Source of the DNA: Coriaria nepalensis | Lineage: Eukaryota; Streptophyta; Magnoliopsida; Cucurbitales; Coriariaceae | Direction: 5' to 3' | NCBI GenBank assembly: GCA_027186245.1 | Contig: CP114482.1 | Coordinates: 1,927,001 to 1,991,000, forward strand | Length of the DNA stretch: 64,000 nt | Shown: in pieces, positions 52,539-62,497 of the stretch | Position numbering within the stretch: the first letter of the stretch is position 1 | Layout: each line of letters starts with the position of its first letter | The notes under the pieces: generated by a model | Databases searched by the model: none | Told to the model about the DNA's origin: nothing | What the model saw: the letters and a program-made list of their open reading frames with translations, nothing else | Translations under genes and position numbers: made by a program

Positions 52539-55500
52539 ATGGCTACAGCAGCTGTTTCACTCCGCCTCACGTTCACCACCATCGCCGACCGTCCATCTCC
52601 TCCTTCCTCCTCCACTTCTTCTTCCTACTCCTCTCATTCTTATTGTGCCTTCCTACCTAGCAGGATCCAGCTCAGGTTCCCCAACCGCAACAATTTTGTC
52701 TCCATCTATACCTCCTCCTCATCTTCTTCGTTCTTTTCTTCTTCTCGATTCAAATCACGGCGAGGGTTTAGCACTGTGGTTAGTGCGTCTGGAGACTATT
52801 ATGCTACTCTTGGAGTTCCCAAATCTGCTAGTGGGAAAGAAATTAAGGCCGCTTATCGTAGATTAGCTCGCCAGGTACTCCATCTCTCAAAGAAATTTAC
52901 TCTCTCTTTCAGAAATCTTTATTTCAAAGAGAGGTTTGGAGCATGTGAACAGTTAAGTCAAACATGAGAATGTAGTGATTAGTTTTGGAGTTAGTAACTG
53001 AGGATTCTTTTGTGTTAATCTGAATTGTTCATTTTTGATGTTTTATTGTCAAAATTACTTCTGATTCTGACTCTTTTATGTTTCACATATTTTCCATAAA
53101 GTACCATCCCGATGTCAATAAAGAATCTGGAGCTACTGAAAAATTCAAAGAGATCAGTGCTGCTTATGAGGTACTAATTAGAAAGAATTTCATTTGTATT
53201 TTTATTGGTTTGATTGATTCTTGACCTCTTCTTTAGTCAACAAATAGCTTTCTTGCATCTTTGAAGGAATTAGTAGTTTCTCGTTTCAATTATGTCCCCC
53301 CCTCTGCCCGTATATGAACATTTTGGTTCCTGTATCAGGCATCGACTTTTTGGCTAGGCATTCATGTTTTTCTCAACGTTCCCATGAATTTCACTTCAAA
53401 TACATTATTCTAATTCATTATTTTCACACTTATACGATTGTCCTTTGATTTCGGAAGTACAATGCTATCAGGTGCTATCAGATGATAAAAAGCGTGCACT
53501 GTATGATCAATATGGTGAGGCCGGTGTTAAGAGCACAGTAGGGGGAGGATCAAGTGCTTACACGGTACTGTGTGTGTATATGTATATATATGGTATTTAG
53601 GTCATTTTCAATCAATAATGAGAAACTATTATGTCTCATTGAGGCATAGAAAAACTTGCACATCCGTAATAGATGGCTTACTGAAATTTATATACCCCCC
53701 CTTTTTTTTGCAGACTAATCCTTTTGATTTATTTGAGACATTTTTTGGACCAAGTATGGGTGGATTTTCTGGAATGGATCAAACAGGATTTAGAACACGT
53801 CGACGTAGTACTGTTACTAAGGGTGAGGATTTACGGTGAGTGAAGATGTGACTAGTACTTCAAAGATGCTAAATTTTTACTATAGCAATGTTTGCGCCTT
53901 GATGCAATAATTGTACCTTATTTTTTGAAGTCTATTCTTGATGCAATAAGTTACGATCAAGATGGTACTGAAATTTCTTATGAGTAGAAGTCATATATTT
54001 CAGTAGATCCTTTCTCAAATTTCTAGTCTTCCTTTTCAACTGGTTTGACTATAGCTGCATAATTTAATTGTTCACTCTGGAAAGACTGATAGTATTTTGA
54101 GATTACTCATGCTTAAAACATGTTTGCAGCTATGACATCACTCTGGAATTTTCTGAGGCTATATTTGGAGTGGAGAAAGAATTTGGGCTTTCCCATATGG
54201 AAACATGTGAAGTTTGCTCTGGTACTGGTGCAAAGACAGGTTCCAAAACAAGAATATGCTCAACTTGTGGAGGGAGGGGTCAGGTTATGAAAACCGAACA
54301 AACTCCTTTTGGATTGTTTTCTCAGGTAAATTTATCACTTTCTTTTTGACTCCATGACTTTTTATTCAGCCTGTGATTAGTTAGGGACTTTACGGGATCC
54401 TGTCTAATATACTATGGAAGACTCCTTGAAAATGTTATGGAAGTATGTTATCAGATCCAAGATCGAACTTTTATTACAACTGTAATTTAAATTAAAAATT
54501 TTCGTGAACATTGGATTTTTCATGGGTCACATGAAATTAACCATTCAGTAATATGATGGTGTATTCATACCGCCATTCCTGATCAATTCCATGGTATTTT
54601 ATTAATTTCTAGATCCAATTAAATAGCTTGGAAAGAAAAATTTAAGTGAAGAAGTTAGTTGAGTCTATTGACTGGAACCATAATAGAAACTAATCCATTT
54701 AATCTCGATTACCAAATATTTTTCATTGTGATATTATTGTTATGGTATGAAAAATAAAAAATAAAAAATTGCAAGAAGATGTTAAACAATCTTTTTTCCT
54801 GTTGTTGTTGAACTTTGTTGCCTTCTACTTGTTTTAGGTTTCTGTATGTCCAGATTGTGGTGGTGATGGTGAGGTCATATCTGAATACTGTCGGAAATGT
54901 TCCGGTGAAGGACGGACACGTGTCAAAAAGAATATCAAAGTTAAAGTTCCTCCGGGAGTCACCGTTGGAAGTATCCTAAGAGTTGTTGGAGAAGGTGATG
55001 CGGGACCCAGAGGGTAAGAGACTAATTTTGTTCCATAAAAGTATCTCTAACCCTAGTGAGAATGCCTCTTTCATTAATCCTTAAAAGCTCATGATATATT
55101 AACTGTAGTTAATAAATTTCTATAAATGTTGGCCTCATGTTTGGATTTATAAATTTCTAAGAATTTCCGTTTACAAATATACCTGAAAGTTTCATATGTA
55201 TGTATTCTATTTCTCCTCGCATCACTAATTGATACTGTTGTTTGAGTAGGGGCCCACCAGGCGACCTTTATGTGTATCTTGATATAGAAGAGATACCTGG
55301 AATTAAAAGGGATGGAATCAATCTCTCGTCAACAGTATCTATCAGCTATCTTGAGGCCATCTTAGGATCTGTTGTCAAGGTTAATCTATCCCTCATTATT
55401 CTAATTTTACTTATTATGCACTGCAGACTGTTTTGACTCGTAAAAACAATGGCACAATGTAGTGGCTTATACTACTAATATGGTGTTTATATGTCATACT

Positions 55501-56322
55501 AATACATAATCAATTGAATGACGTTTCGAAACAGGTAAAAACAGTGGAAGGGGTTGCTGAACTACAAATCCCGCCTGGCACACAGCCTGGAGATGTACTT
55601 GTCCTGGCCAAGAAAGGTGCTCCGAAACTGAACAAACCATCTATCCGTGGGGACCACTTGTTCACGATTAAAGTTTCCATACCAAATCGTATCAGGTAAA
55701 AGTGTGATTTGTTTTAGGATTTAATTTTTCCTGTCATTGTCGTTTGGGTATCTTCTTGTACTATACCATTTTTTAAGGTATCCACTAGTCTTTTACTTGA
55801 GACATTATTGCAAAAATGTCTGCATGTTGAGCATATATATGAACGTATTCATCCTTGTTCAATTCAATCAAATTTTCTTTGTGAATAGTTCCAAGGAACG
55901 GGAATTACTCGAAGAACTTGCTTCCCTAAATAACACCACCAGCACCCGTTCAAGAACTCCAAAATCCCAGCCAGTTATTAGTAAGTTCTTTGCGTTCAGA
56001 ATCTGTTAGTTTACTAGAATATGAACTTTTTTTTACATAATCTGAATACGGTAAAATACCATATTGCAGATAGGCAAAAGGAAAGTCAGAAGGTAAAGGA
56101 TGTCGAGGAAACCAAAGAAACAGAAGATACCGATGATTTATGGAAGAAAGTAAAAGATTTAGCTGGGTATTAACCTTCCCCCCTCCCCACTCTTCTCTAA
56201 ATCCTACTTTTGATGTTTTGGATACAGTAATGTTGTAATCAGTTGGAAACTGAAGAAAAATGTGGGAACTTTGCAGGTCCGTAGCGAACGGTGCTCTAAA
56301 ATGGCTGAAGGACAACTTATAG
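52539..56322 (+). CDS. Chloroplast type I DnaJ (HSP40) co-chaperone
   Basis: Eleven exons fit in phase: 52539-52874, 53102-53170, 53472-53564, 53714-53835, 54130-54325, 54838-55013, 55250-55379, 55535-55695, 55889-55980, 56070-56166 and 56277-56322, total 505 residues. Residues 1-~82 are a Ser-rich plastid transit peptide. The J domain (~86-150) has HPD at 114-116. A short Gly/Phe-containing linker follows, then four zinc-finger repeats CxxCxGxG at 233, 250, 276 and 290. The substrate-binding domain ends near 425, and a plant-specific tail carries [20 protein letters not shown]. Such proteins stimulate plastid HSP70 and may bind Fe-S or unfolded clients. The long tail resembles the Arabidopsis At1g80030 type from memory. 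Confidence 0.9.
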
Positions 56323-57736
56323 ATCATTTGCTTTACTGAAAATGATATTGTAATTTTCAGTGGGTATTCTTTCATACCATTTTTTATGCCTGTGATGTGA
56401 TTTCATAACCCATCTTACTTGATGTGTATTGATTCCGATTTGTATTTAGCGGATTAGGGCAAAAATTTCATTGCTGTTACAAGCATCTAAAAGTTCTCAA
56501 TTTTTCAAGCTGAAGAGTTAAGCCCTTGTCTTGCGGAATCAATATTTCTTATTACCCCATTGTTTGTTTGGTAAGAATTGAAGCGTTGTCTGAAAAGAAA
56601 AAGAGAGAAAAACAGGGGTGGGCAAAATTCTTAAAGGGATTTGGATAGGGTGGCAACAGTCAGTCCGACTCTTCCTCCGGAAAGGAGAGGAGGAGTTTAT
56701 ATATATATATATATATATGTAATTATTATTATTATTATTATTTTTAAATATAAATCGGGTTTGGGATTGATTTTAAAATTGATTCTATCTCGTGTTTCCG
56801 ACTCTCGGAATGGGATTAGGACCGGTACACAGGAATTCCCATCTACACAGAAACTTTGCCCCCCGAAAAAAAAGAGGGGTGAAAAATAAGAAATAAGATA
56901 AGCCACGAGCTAATTAAGAATTTTAAAAAGGTTGGGTTATGCCCATTACTTAAAAAAGTTGGGAGTGAATCATAGCTTATATATAGTTTGGGGGTGAATC
57001 TCTAATTTCATATTTTTCATCCTCAAATCAAAATGAAACACGTCTCCTGCATATCTATCGTTCACTTGATCTTATAAAAAAGGAGGAAGAACGGGTCAAA
57101 GTCCACCTAGCGTTTTAAGAAGCTGTAAGCCCATCTACTTCTTTCTAAAACCCTTCAGCTTCTTCGTCTTCCGCCTAAAACCCTTCCCCCTTTCTGATTT
57201 AAAATAAAAAAACCCAGAAAATTTTGAAACTTTTTTTACTCCAGTGATTGAAATTAACATACAATTGAAATTCAAGAAGCTTAATTTCGATTTCCAGTGA
57301 AGAGCTTCTTCAACCTCAGCTGCGGCGATCCAGTCTGAAGGTTCTGTTTTTTTTTTTTTCACTGTAGATTTTCTGTTCTGGGCTTTCCATTTGTTGCTTT
57401 TCTTTCTGTGTTCGGTTCAAGTTTTCAATTTTCTGGGGATTTTTTTTTTCTGCGGTGCAAGAACACGAAGGCTTATATTGAAATTAGGGTTTAGAATCCT
57501 TACAGTTCTGCTTCATTCTAAACGCTTAAGGTCTATAGGTTAGAAGGCTAGAACGTATTTTATTTGCTTGATCTAAGTGTAGGGTTAAACACAAGTATGC
57601 AAACAGGAATTAATTGAGTTTTGCTTTTGTTTTTTGTTGTTTTTGGTTTTGGTTTTGTTTTTTTCCTTTTGCTTGAGGATTGTTAAATTAGGTGCTAATA
57701 TTGCATTCGTTTCTCTTGTAGCAGTCCAATTGTCTC
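56323..57736. other. Spacer with microsatellites and a 5' UTR intron
   Basis: A TA run (about 56698-56718) is followed by an ATT run (56723-56741). A likely leader exon of the next gene ends GAAG/GTTCTG at 57340, and an acceptor TTGTAG lies at 57716-57721, giving a ~380-bp 5' UTR intron. Confidence 0.55.
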
Positions 57737-59728
57737 ATGGAAGAATTGGAGAACCCCACATCACTTATTGATGATAACATAGAACTGGTTGGTTCAGAAG
57801 CCCTGCCTTATAACCGAAAGAGAAGGAAGTCCGTAGTGTGGGACCATTTCACCATGGTAAGCGTTGGAGATGGGTGCACCCGAGCCTTTTGTAACCAATG
57901 CAAGAAGTCATTTGCCTATGTTACAGGCTCAAAAGTGGCCGGAACTAGCCACCTCAAACGCCATATTGTCTTAGGCATCTGCCCAGAAAGCCACCATAGC
58001 AATCGATCAAATGGAATAAAGCCCCTTCTCACCCCTTGCCCGCCTAAAAGGCGGTCCAAACCAAAAACACCCTTGTTTCCAAACACCCCTTTTGATCCAG
58101 ACCGCTGCTCTCATGAAATTGTTAAGATGATCATTATGCATGAGTACCCTCTTAACATTGTAGAGCAATCACATTTTGTTGAATTAGTCAGAGCTCTACA
58201 TCCTGATTTCAATGGGTTGACTTTAAGCTGGGTTCAGGAAAAATGCATGGCCATGTACTTGAGAGAGAAACAAAGCCTTTTGAAATTTCTAACTGGAATT
58301 CCAGGCCGGGCCAGCCTTACTTTGGATCTATGGACTTCAAATCAAACCCTTGGGTTCGTTTTCTTAACGGGCCACTTCATAGACAGTGATTGGAACTTTC
58401 ATCGGAGAGTACTAAATGTTATTACCATACCCTGTCCTAATTCCGATGAGGATATCAGCCAAGCTATAGTCACTTGTTTATCTGATTGGAATCTAGAAGG
58501 CAAGATATTTACCGTTACGGTTGATAATTCCTTCATGAATAATGCAATGGTTGGAAAGGTTAGAGGTTTCTTGTCGGCTAAGAATTCACTCATGCTTAAT
58601 GGTCAGTTACTAATCAGAAGTTGTTATGCTCGGGTTCTGAGTCAACTAGCTCGAGATGCAATGGGGTCTATGAGTGATGTTGTTTTTAAAATCCGAGAAA
58701 GCATCAAGTATGTGAAAACTTCAGCAGCAACAGAAATTAAGTTTATAGAGCTTAAGGATAGACTTAAGGTTCCTAGCATGAAGAGTCTTTGTATAGATGA
58801 TTTGACAAGATGGGATACAACATATCATATGTTAATAGCTGCTTATGAGTTGAAAGAAGTCTTTTCTTGCTTAGACACGTCTGATCCAGATTACAAGATC
58901 GCCCCATCAAATCAAGATTGGAGATTGGTCGATATTCTATGCACGTACGTGCAAATTTTCTTCGATGGGTCGAAGATTTTAACTTCCCAAAAATACCCTT
59001 TAGCCAGTGCTTTCTTTCCGGAAGTTTCTAGAATCCAGCTTGAGCTCATGCTTGGGGGCCAGAGCCCAGACCCAATTGTATTAAACTTGACAAAGCCTTT
59101 ACGAGAGAAGTTTGATAAGTATTGGAAAGACTCCTGCATAGTTTTAGCAATAGCAGTTGTTATGGACCCAAGGTTTAAAATGAAGCTTGTGGAATTTACC
59201 TTCTCAAAAATGTACGGTGTAGATGCTGACATGTGGATCAAGATCATAGATGATGGAATTCATGAGCTTTTCCTCGATTACATGCTGCAATCACTCCCTC
59301 TGTTGGAAACTTTTGCTGTAGATAGAACTAATGGGGTCAGCCCGAAAATGGTGGATCCACCTCAAGAAGAAGTGGTCCCTGATTTTGATATCTATATATC
59401 GGAAATTAGCTGCAGTCAAGAAACAAAGGCAGAGTTGGATCAATATTTGGAAGAAGAAGTTGTTTCTTCTCAGGGAGAAGAATTTGATGTTTTGGGTTGG
59501 TGGAGATTGAATGAAGGGAAGTTTCCGACTTTATCGAAAATGGCTTCTGATATACTTTCCATTCCAGTTTCGACTGTTGATCCCGACTCTGTGTATGAGA
59601 TGGAAATCCGGAAAATGAGTAGTTATAGGAGTTCTTTGAAGGGAGGGATGATTGAGGCTCTTATTTGCACCAAGGATTGGTTGCAGTATGTACCTTTGTC
59701 AGCAGTACCTGAGGTTCCAAACTTCTAG
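57737..59728 (+). CDS. BED zinc-finger hAT-derived protein, DAYSLEEPER-like
   Basis: A single coding exon of 663 residues. A BED finger sits at about 30-82 (Cys52, Cys55, His72, His76; HLKRHIVLGIC). A basic Pro-rich linker follows, then the transposase-like core with LTLDLWTSNQTLGFVFLTGH (~190-215) and VDNSFMNNAM, a DUF4413-like region (~405-510, DPRFKMKLVEF), and a C-terminal hAT dimerisation domain (LDQYLEEEVVSS, DVLGWWRLNEGKFPTLSKMA). No terminal inverted repeats or target duplications flank it. The frame is intact and has a spliced leader, so it looks like a domesticated gene of the DAYSLEEPER/RICESLEEPER family, a nuclear DNA-binding regulator. The hAT core lacks some usual dimerisation residues, and its activity is unknown. 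Confidence 0.88.
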   Translation: MEELENPTSLIDDNIELVGSEALPYNRKRRKSVVWDHFTMVSVGDGCTRAFCNQCKKSFAYVTGSKVAGTSHLKRHIVLGICPESHHSNRSNGIKPLLTPCPPKRRSKPKTPLFPNTPFDPDRCSHEIVKMIIMHEYPLNIVEQSHFVELVRALHPDFNGLTLSWVQEKCMAMYLREKQSLLKFLTGIPGRASLTLDLWTSNQTLGFVFLTGHFIDSDWNFHRRVLNVITIPCPNSDEDISQAIVTCLSDWNLEGKIFTVTVDNSFMNNAMVGKVRGFLSAKNSLMLNGQLLIRSCYARVLSQLARDAMGSMSDVVFKIRESIKYVKTSAATEIKFIELKDRLKVPSMKSLCIDDLTRWDTTYHMLIAAYELKEVFSCLDTSDPDYKIAPSNQDWRLVDILCTYVQIFFDGSKILTSQKYPLASAFFPEVSRIQLELMLGGQSPDPIVLNLTKPLREKFDKYWKDSCIVLAIAVVMDPRFKMKLVEFTFSKMYGVDADMWIKIIDDGIHELFLDYMLQSLPLLETFAVDRTNGVSPKMVDPPQEEVVPDFDIYISEISCSQETKAELDQYLEEEVVSSQGEEFDVLGWWRLNEGKFPTLSKMASDILSIPVSTVDPDSVYEMEIRKMSSYRSSLKGGMIEALICTKDWLQYVPLSAVPEVPNF

Positions 59729-60131
59729 TGTAAAAATGAAATTTTAGGTTTAAGTGTTTGGGTTTGGTTTTGGTTTTGTTTACTGATCTTCTCTTGCAAT
59801 TGCTCAACATTGTCAGTATTTTTTTTTTTTCTCTCTCTAGGAATTTGTTTATATTCTTGGATTTTAGGGAAATGCTAACAGGGAACTGTTTATATATATA
59901 TATATTTAAGTCCACAGTGGTGCTCTTTTTAATTTGTAAGGGAATTACTGTTTCCAATTTCCAAGGTTATTACATTTACTAATTTTTCGTACAGAACTTT
60001 ATAATTGTCTCAAGAGAATACTTGTAATATCTTTGGAAGTGCTTTAAATCCCAACACAATGGTATGTATAACAAAGACAAGCAGAAAGCCTCACACCGCT
60101 TAAGTTGTTTTATTTCTTACTATTTTACTTG
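59729..60131. other. Spacer between hAT-derived and PPR genes
   Basis: 3' UTR of the hAT-derived gene, with a TA run at about 59890-59906, and the PPR leader. No further feature. Confidence 0.5.
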
Positions 60132-62408
60132 ATGCTCCCTATAATTCCTCTCAAAACTCCATTGCACTGCTCCTCTTTAAGCTTCTCAGCTTCACATTCT
60201 TCCACAAGCTTCAACAAGATGGTTCCACTGCCATCTATGACTACTCCAACCCATTTGTGCCCACCTGGTAATCTCCATACTTCAGAAAAATCATTGCTAT
60301 TACTCTTTCAAAACTGTAAGTCCGTGGATCAACTCAAGCAGATTCACTGTCAAGCAATTAAAACAGGCCTTACTTCATATCCTATCGCCCAAAATCGGAT
60401 TGTTGCTTTTTGTTGTAGCTCAGGCGTAGGCGACATGCATTATGCCCGCAAGGTGTTTGATGAAATTCCTGAACCAAATATGTTCATATGGAACAATATG
60501 ATTAAAGGGTATTGTAGGTTGGATTCTCCTAGGCAAGGGGTCTCCGTGTACATGGAAATGTTACAGAGAGGTTTCAGGCCTGACCACTATACATATCCCT
60601 TCTTGTTCAAGGGGTTTACACCGGCTATTGCATTAACTTGTGGGAAGGAGTTACATAGCCATGTAGTGAAGTATGGGCTCGATTCTAATGTCTTTGTTCA
60701 AAACGCTTTGGTGCAAGTTTACTCCTTGTGTGGATTGATCGAAATGGCTAGCCGGGTTTTCGATACGAGTTCAAAGACTGATGTGGTAACTTGGAATGCC
60801 TTGATTTCAGGGTACAATAGAATCAAGCAATTCGATAAATCGATAAAACTTTTTATTGACATGGAAGAAAAGAAAGTGTTTCCCACTTCCATCACTCTTG
60901 TTCTTGTCCTCTCTGCTTGCTCCAAACTAAAGGACTTAGAAACCGGGAAATGGGTTCATAACTACGTCAAGGAAATCAAGAATGAGGAAACCAATCTAAT
61001 CGTAGAAAATGCTTTGATCGGTATGTACGCAGTTTGTGGCGAAATGGAGGTTGCACTCAGGATTTTCCGAACTATGAAGAAAAGGGATGTGATTTCTTGG
61101 ACAACTATTGTCAAAGGTTATGCCAATATTGGTGAAATCGATCTAGCTAGAAAGTATTTCGATCAAACGTCAGAACGAGACTACGTCTCATGGACGGCCA
61201 TGATTGATGGGTATGTTCGGGTCAACCGGTTCAAAGATGCTTTAGCCCTTTTCCGTGAGATGCAAGCTTCAAAAGTCAAACCTGACGAGTTTACTATGGT
61301 TAGCATTCTAACAGCATGTGCTCATCTCGGAGCACTAGAGTTAGGAGAATGGATACATACTTACATCGACAAGAACAAGATACGACACGACATTTTTGTC
61401 CGAAATGCACTTATAGACATGTACTTCAAATGCGGAAACGTTGAAAAGTCAAAAAGGGTATTTCAGGAAATGCACCAACGAGACAAATTTACATGGACGG
61501 CCATAATTGTAGGTCTTGCTGTTAATGGTCAGGGCGAGGAAGCGCTCCATATGTTCTCTCAAATGCTAGAAGCCTCAGTTTTGCCAGATGAGGTTACTTA
61601 TATAGGTGTTCTTTCTGCTTGTACTCATACTGGCATGGTAGAGAAAGGAAGAGGGTATTTTCGTACTATGAGAACGTACCACAAGATCGAGCCGAACATG
61701 GCTCATTACGGGTGCATGATCGATCTCCTCGGCAAAGCCGGACATCTGAAAGAAGCTCATGAGCTAATTATGAAAATGCCACAGAAACCAAACTCTATCG
61801 TTTGGGGAGCTCTTCTTAGTGCTTGTAGAGTTCACAGGGAAGCAGAAATGGCCGAAATGGCAGCAGAACATATTCTCGAGTTAGAACCTGAGAATGGGGC
61901 CGTTTACGTACTTTTATGTAACATCTATGCAGCTTGTAAGAAGTGGGAAAAATTGAGGGAGTTGAGGTATATAATGTCCGAAAAGGGTATCAAGAAAATG
62001 CCCGGTTGTAGTCTTATAGAGATGAACGGGATCATTCATGAATTCGTAGCAGGGGACCAATCACATCCTCAGTCAAAACAAATCTACTCTATGCTTGAGA
62101 AAATGAGGAAAGAACTGAGAATTGCAGGGTACTCACCTGACACATCAGAAGTGTTTCTAGATATAGGGGAAGAGGATAAAGAGAATGCGGTTTATAGGCA
62201 CAGTGAGAAGCTTGCTATTGCATTCGGGCTTATAAATTCAAAAGATGGGGTCACAATTAGAGTTGTGAAGAACCTTAGAATGTGTGTAGATTGTCATCAA
62301 ATGGCGAAGTTGGTCTCTAAGGTCTATGATAGAATAGTGATAGTCCGAGACAAGACCCGATTCCACCATTTCCGGAACGGATTTTGCTCTTGTAAAGATT
62401 ATTGGTAA
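60132..62408 (+). CDS. PLS-class PPR protein with E and DYW domains
   Basis: A single exon encodes 758 residues from the first ATG at 60132 (the frame is open nine codons further, only from a TTG). A short Ser/Thr-rich N-terminus could target an organelle. About a dozen PLS pentatricopeptide repeats run from residue ~80 to ~590 (for example DVVTWNALISGYNRIKQFDK, DYVSWTAMIDGYVRVNRFKD). E/E+ motifs then lead to a complete DYW domain with HSEKLA, CVDCH and the final CKDYW, the zinc-binding deaminase-like signature. Such proteins bind specific RNA sites in plastids or mitochondria and perform C-to-U editing. From memory it is close to At3g15930. An M at residue 30 is an alternative start. Confidence 0.92.
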   Translation: MLPIIPLKTPLHCSSLSFSASHSSTSFNKMVPLPSMTTPTHLCPPGNLHTSEKSLLLLFQNCKSVDQLKQIHCQAIKTGLTSYPIAQNRIVAFCCSSGVGDMHYARKVFDEIPEPNMFIWNNMIKGYCRLDSPRQGVSVYMEMLQRGFRPDHYTYPFLFKGFTPAIALTCGKELHSHVVKYGLDSNVFVQNALVQVYSLCGLIEMASRVFDTSSKTDVVTWNALISGYNRIKQFDKSIKLFIDMEEKKVFPTSITLVLVLSACSKLKDLETGKWVHNYVKEIKNEETNLIVENALIGMYAVCGEMEVALRIFRTMKKRDVISWTTIVKGYANIGEIDLARKYFDQTSERDYVSWTAMIDGYVRVNRFKDALALFREMQASKVKPDEFTMVSILTACAHLGALELGEWIHTYIDKNKIRHDIFVRNALIDMYFKCGNVEKSKRVFQEMHQRDKFTWTAIIVGLAVNGQGEEALHMFSQMLEASVLPDEVTYIGVLSACTHTGMVEKGRGYFRTMRTYHKIEPNMAHYGCMIDLLGKAGHLKEAHELIMKMPQKPNSIVWGALLSACRVHREAEMAEMAAEHILELEPENGAVYVLLCNIYAACKKWEKLRELRYIMSEKGIKKMPGCSLIEMNGIIHEFVAGDQSHPQSKQIYSMLEKMRKELRIAGYSPDTSEVFLDIGEEDKENAVYRHSEKLAIAFGLINSKDGVTIRVVKNLRMCVDCHQMAKLVSKVYDRIVIVRDKTRFHHFRNGFCSCKDYW

Positions 62409-62497
62409 GACCTAGAAAACAAAAAATGTAAAAACTTTTTCCATTTTATTAATGAATATATGTTACTCTCAGGAAAATGAACTATACACAATACATA

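Noticed and set aside
52321..52866. 181-codon plus frame overlapping DnaJ exon 1
   Set aside because: A different frame of the CT-rich DnaJ leader and transit-peptide region.
52539..56322. Alternative reading as a bacterial-type dnaJ transferred to the genome
   Set aside because: Ten GT-AG introns, transit peptide and plant tail show an ordinary nuclear plastid gene.
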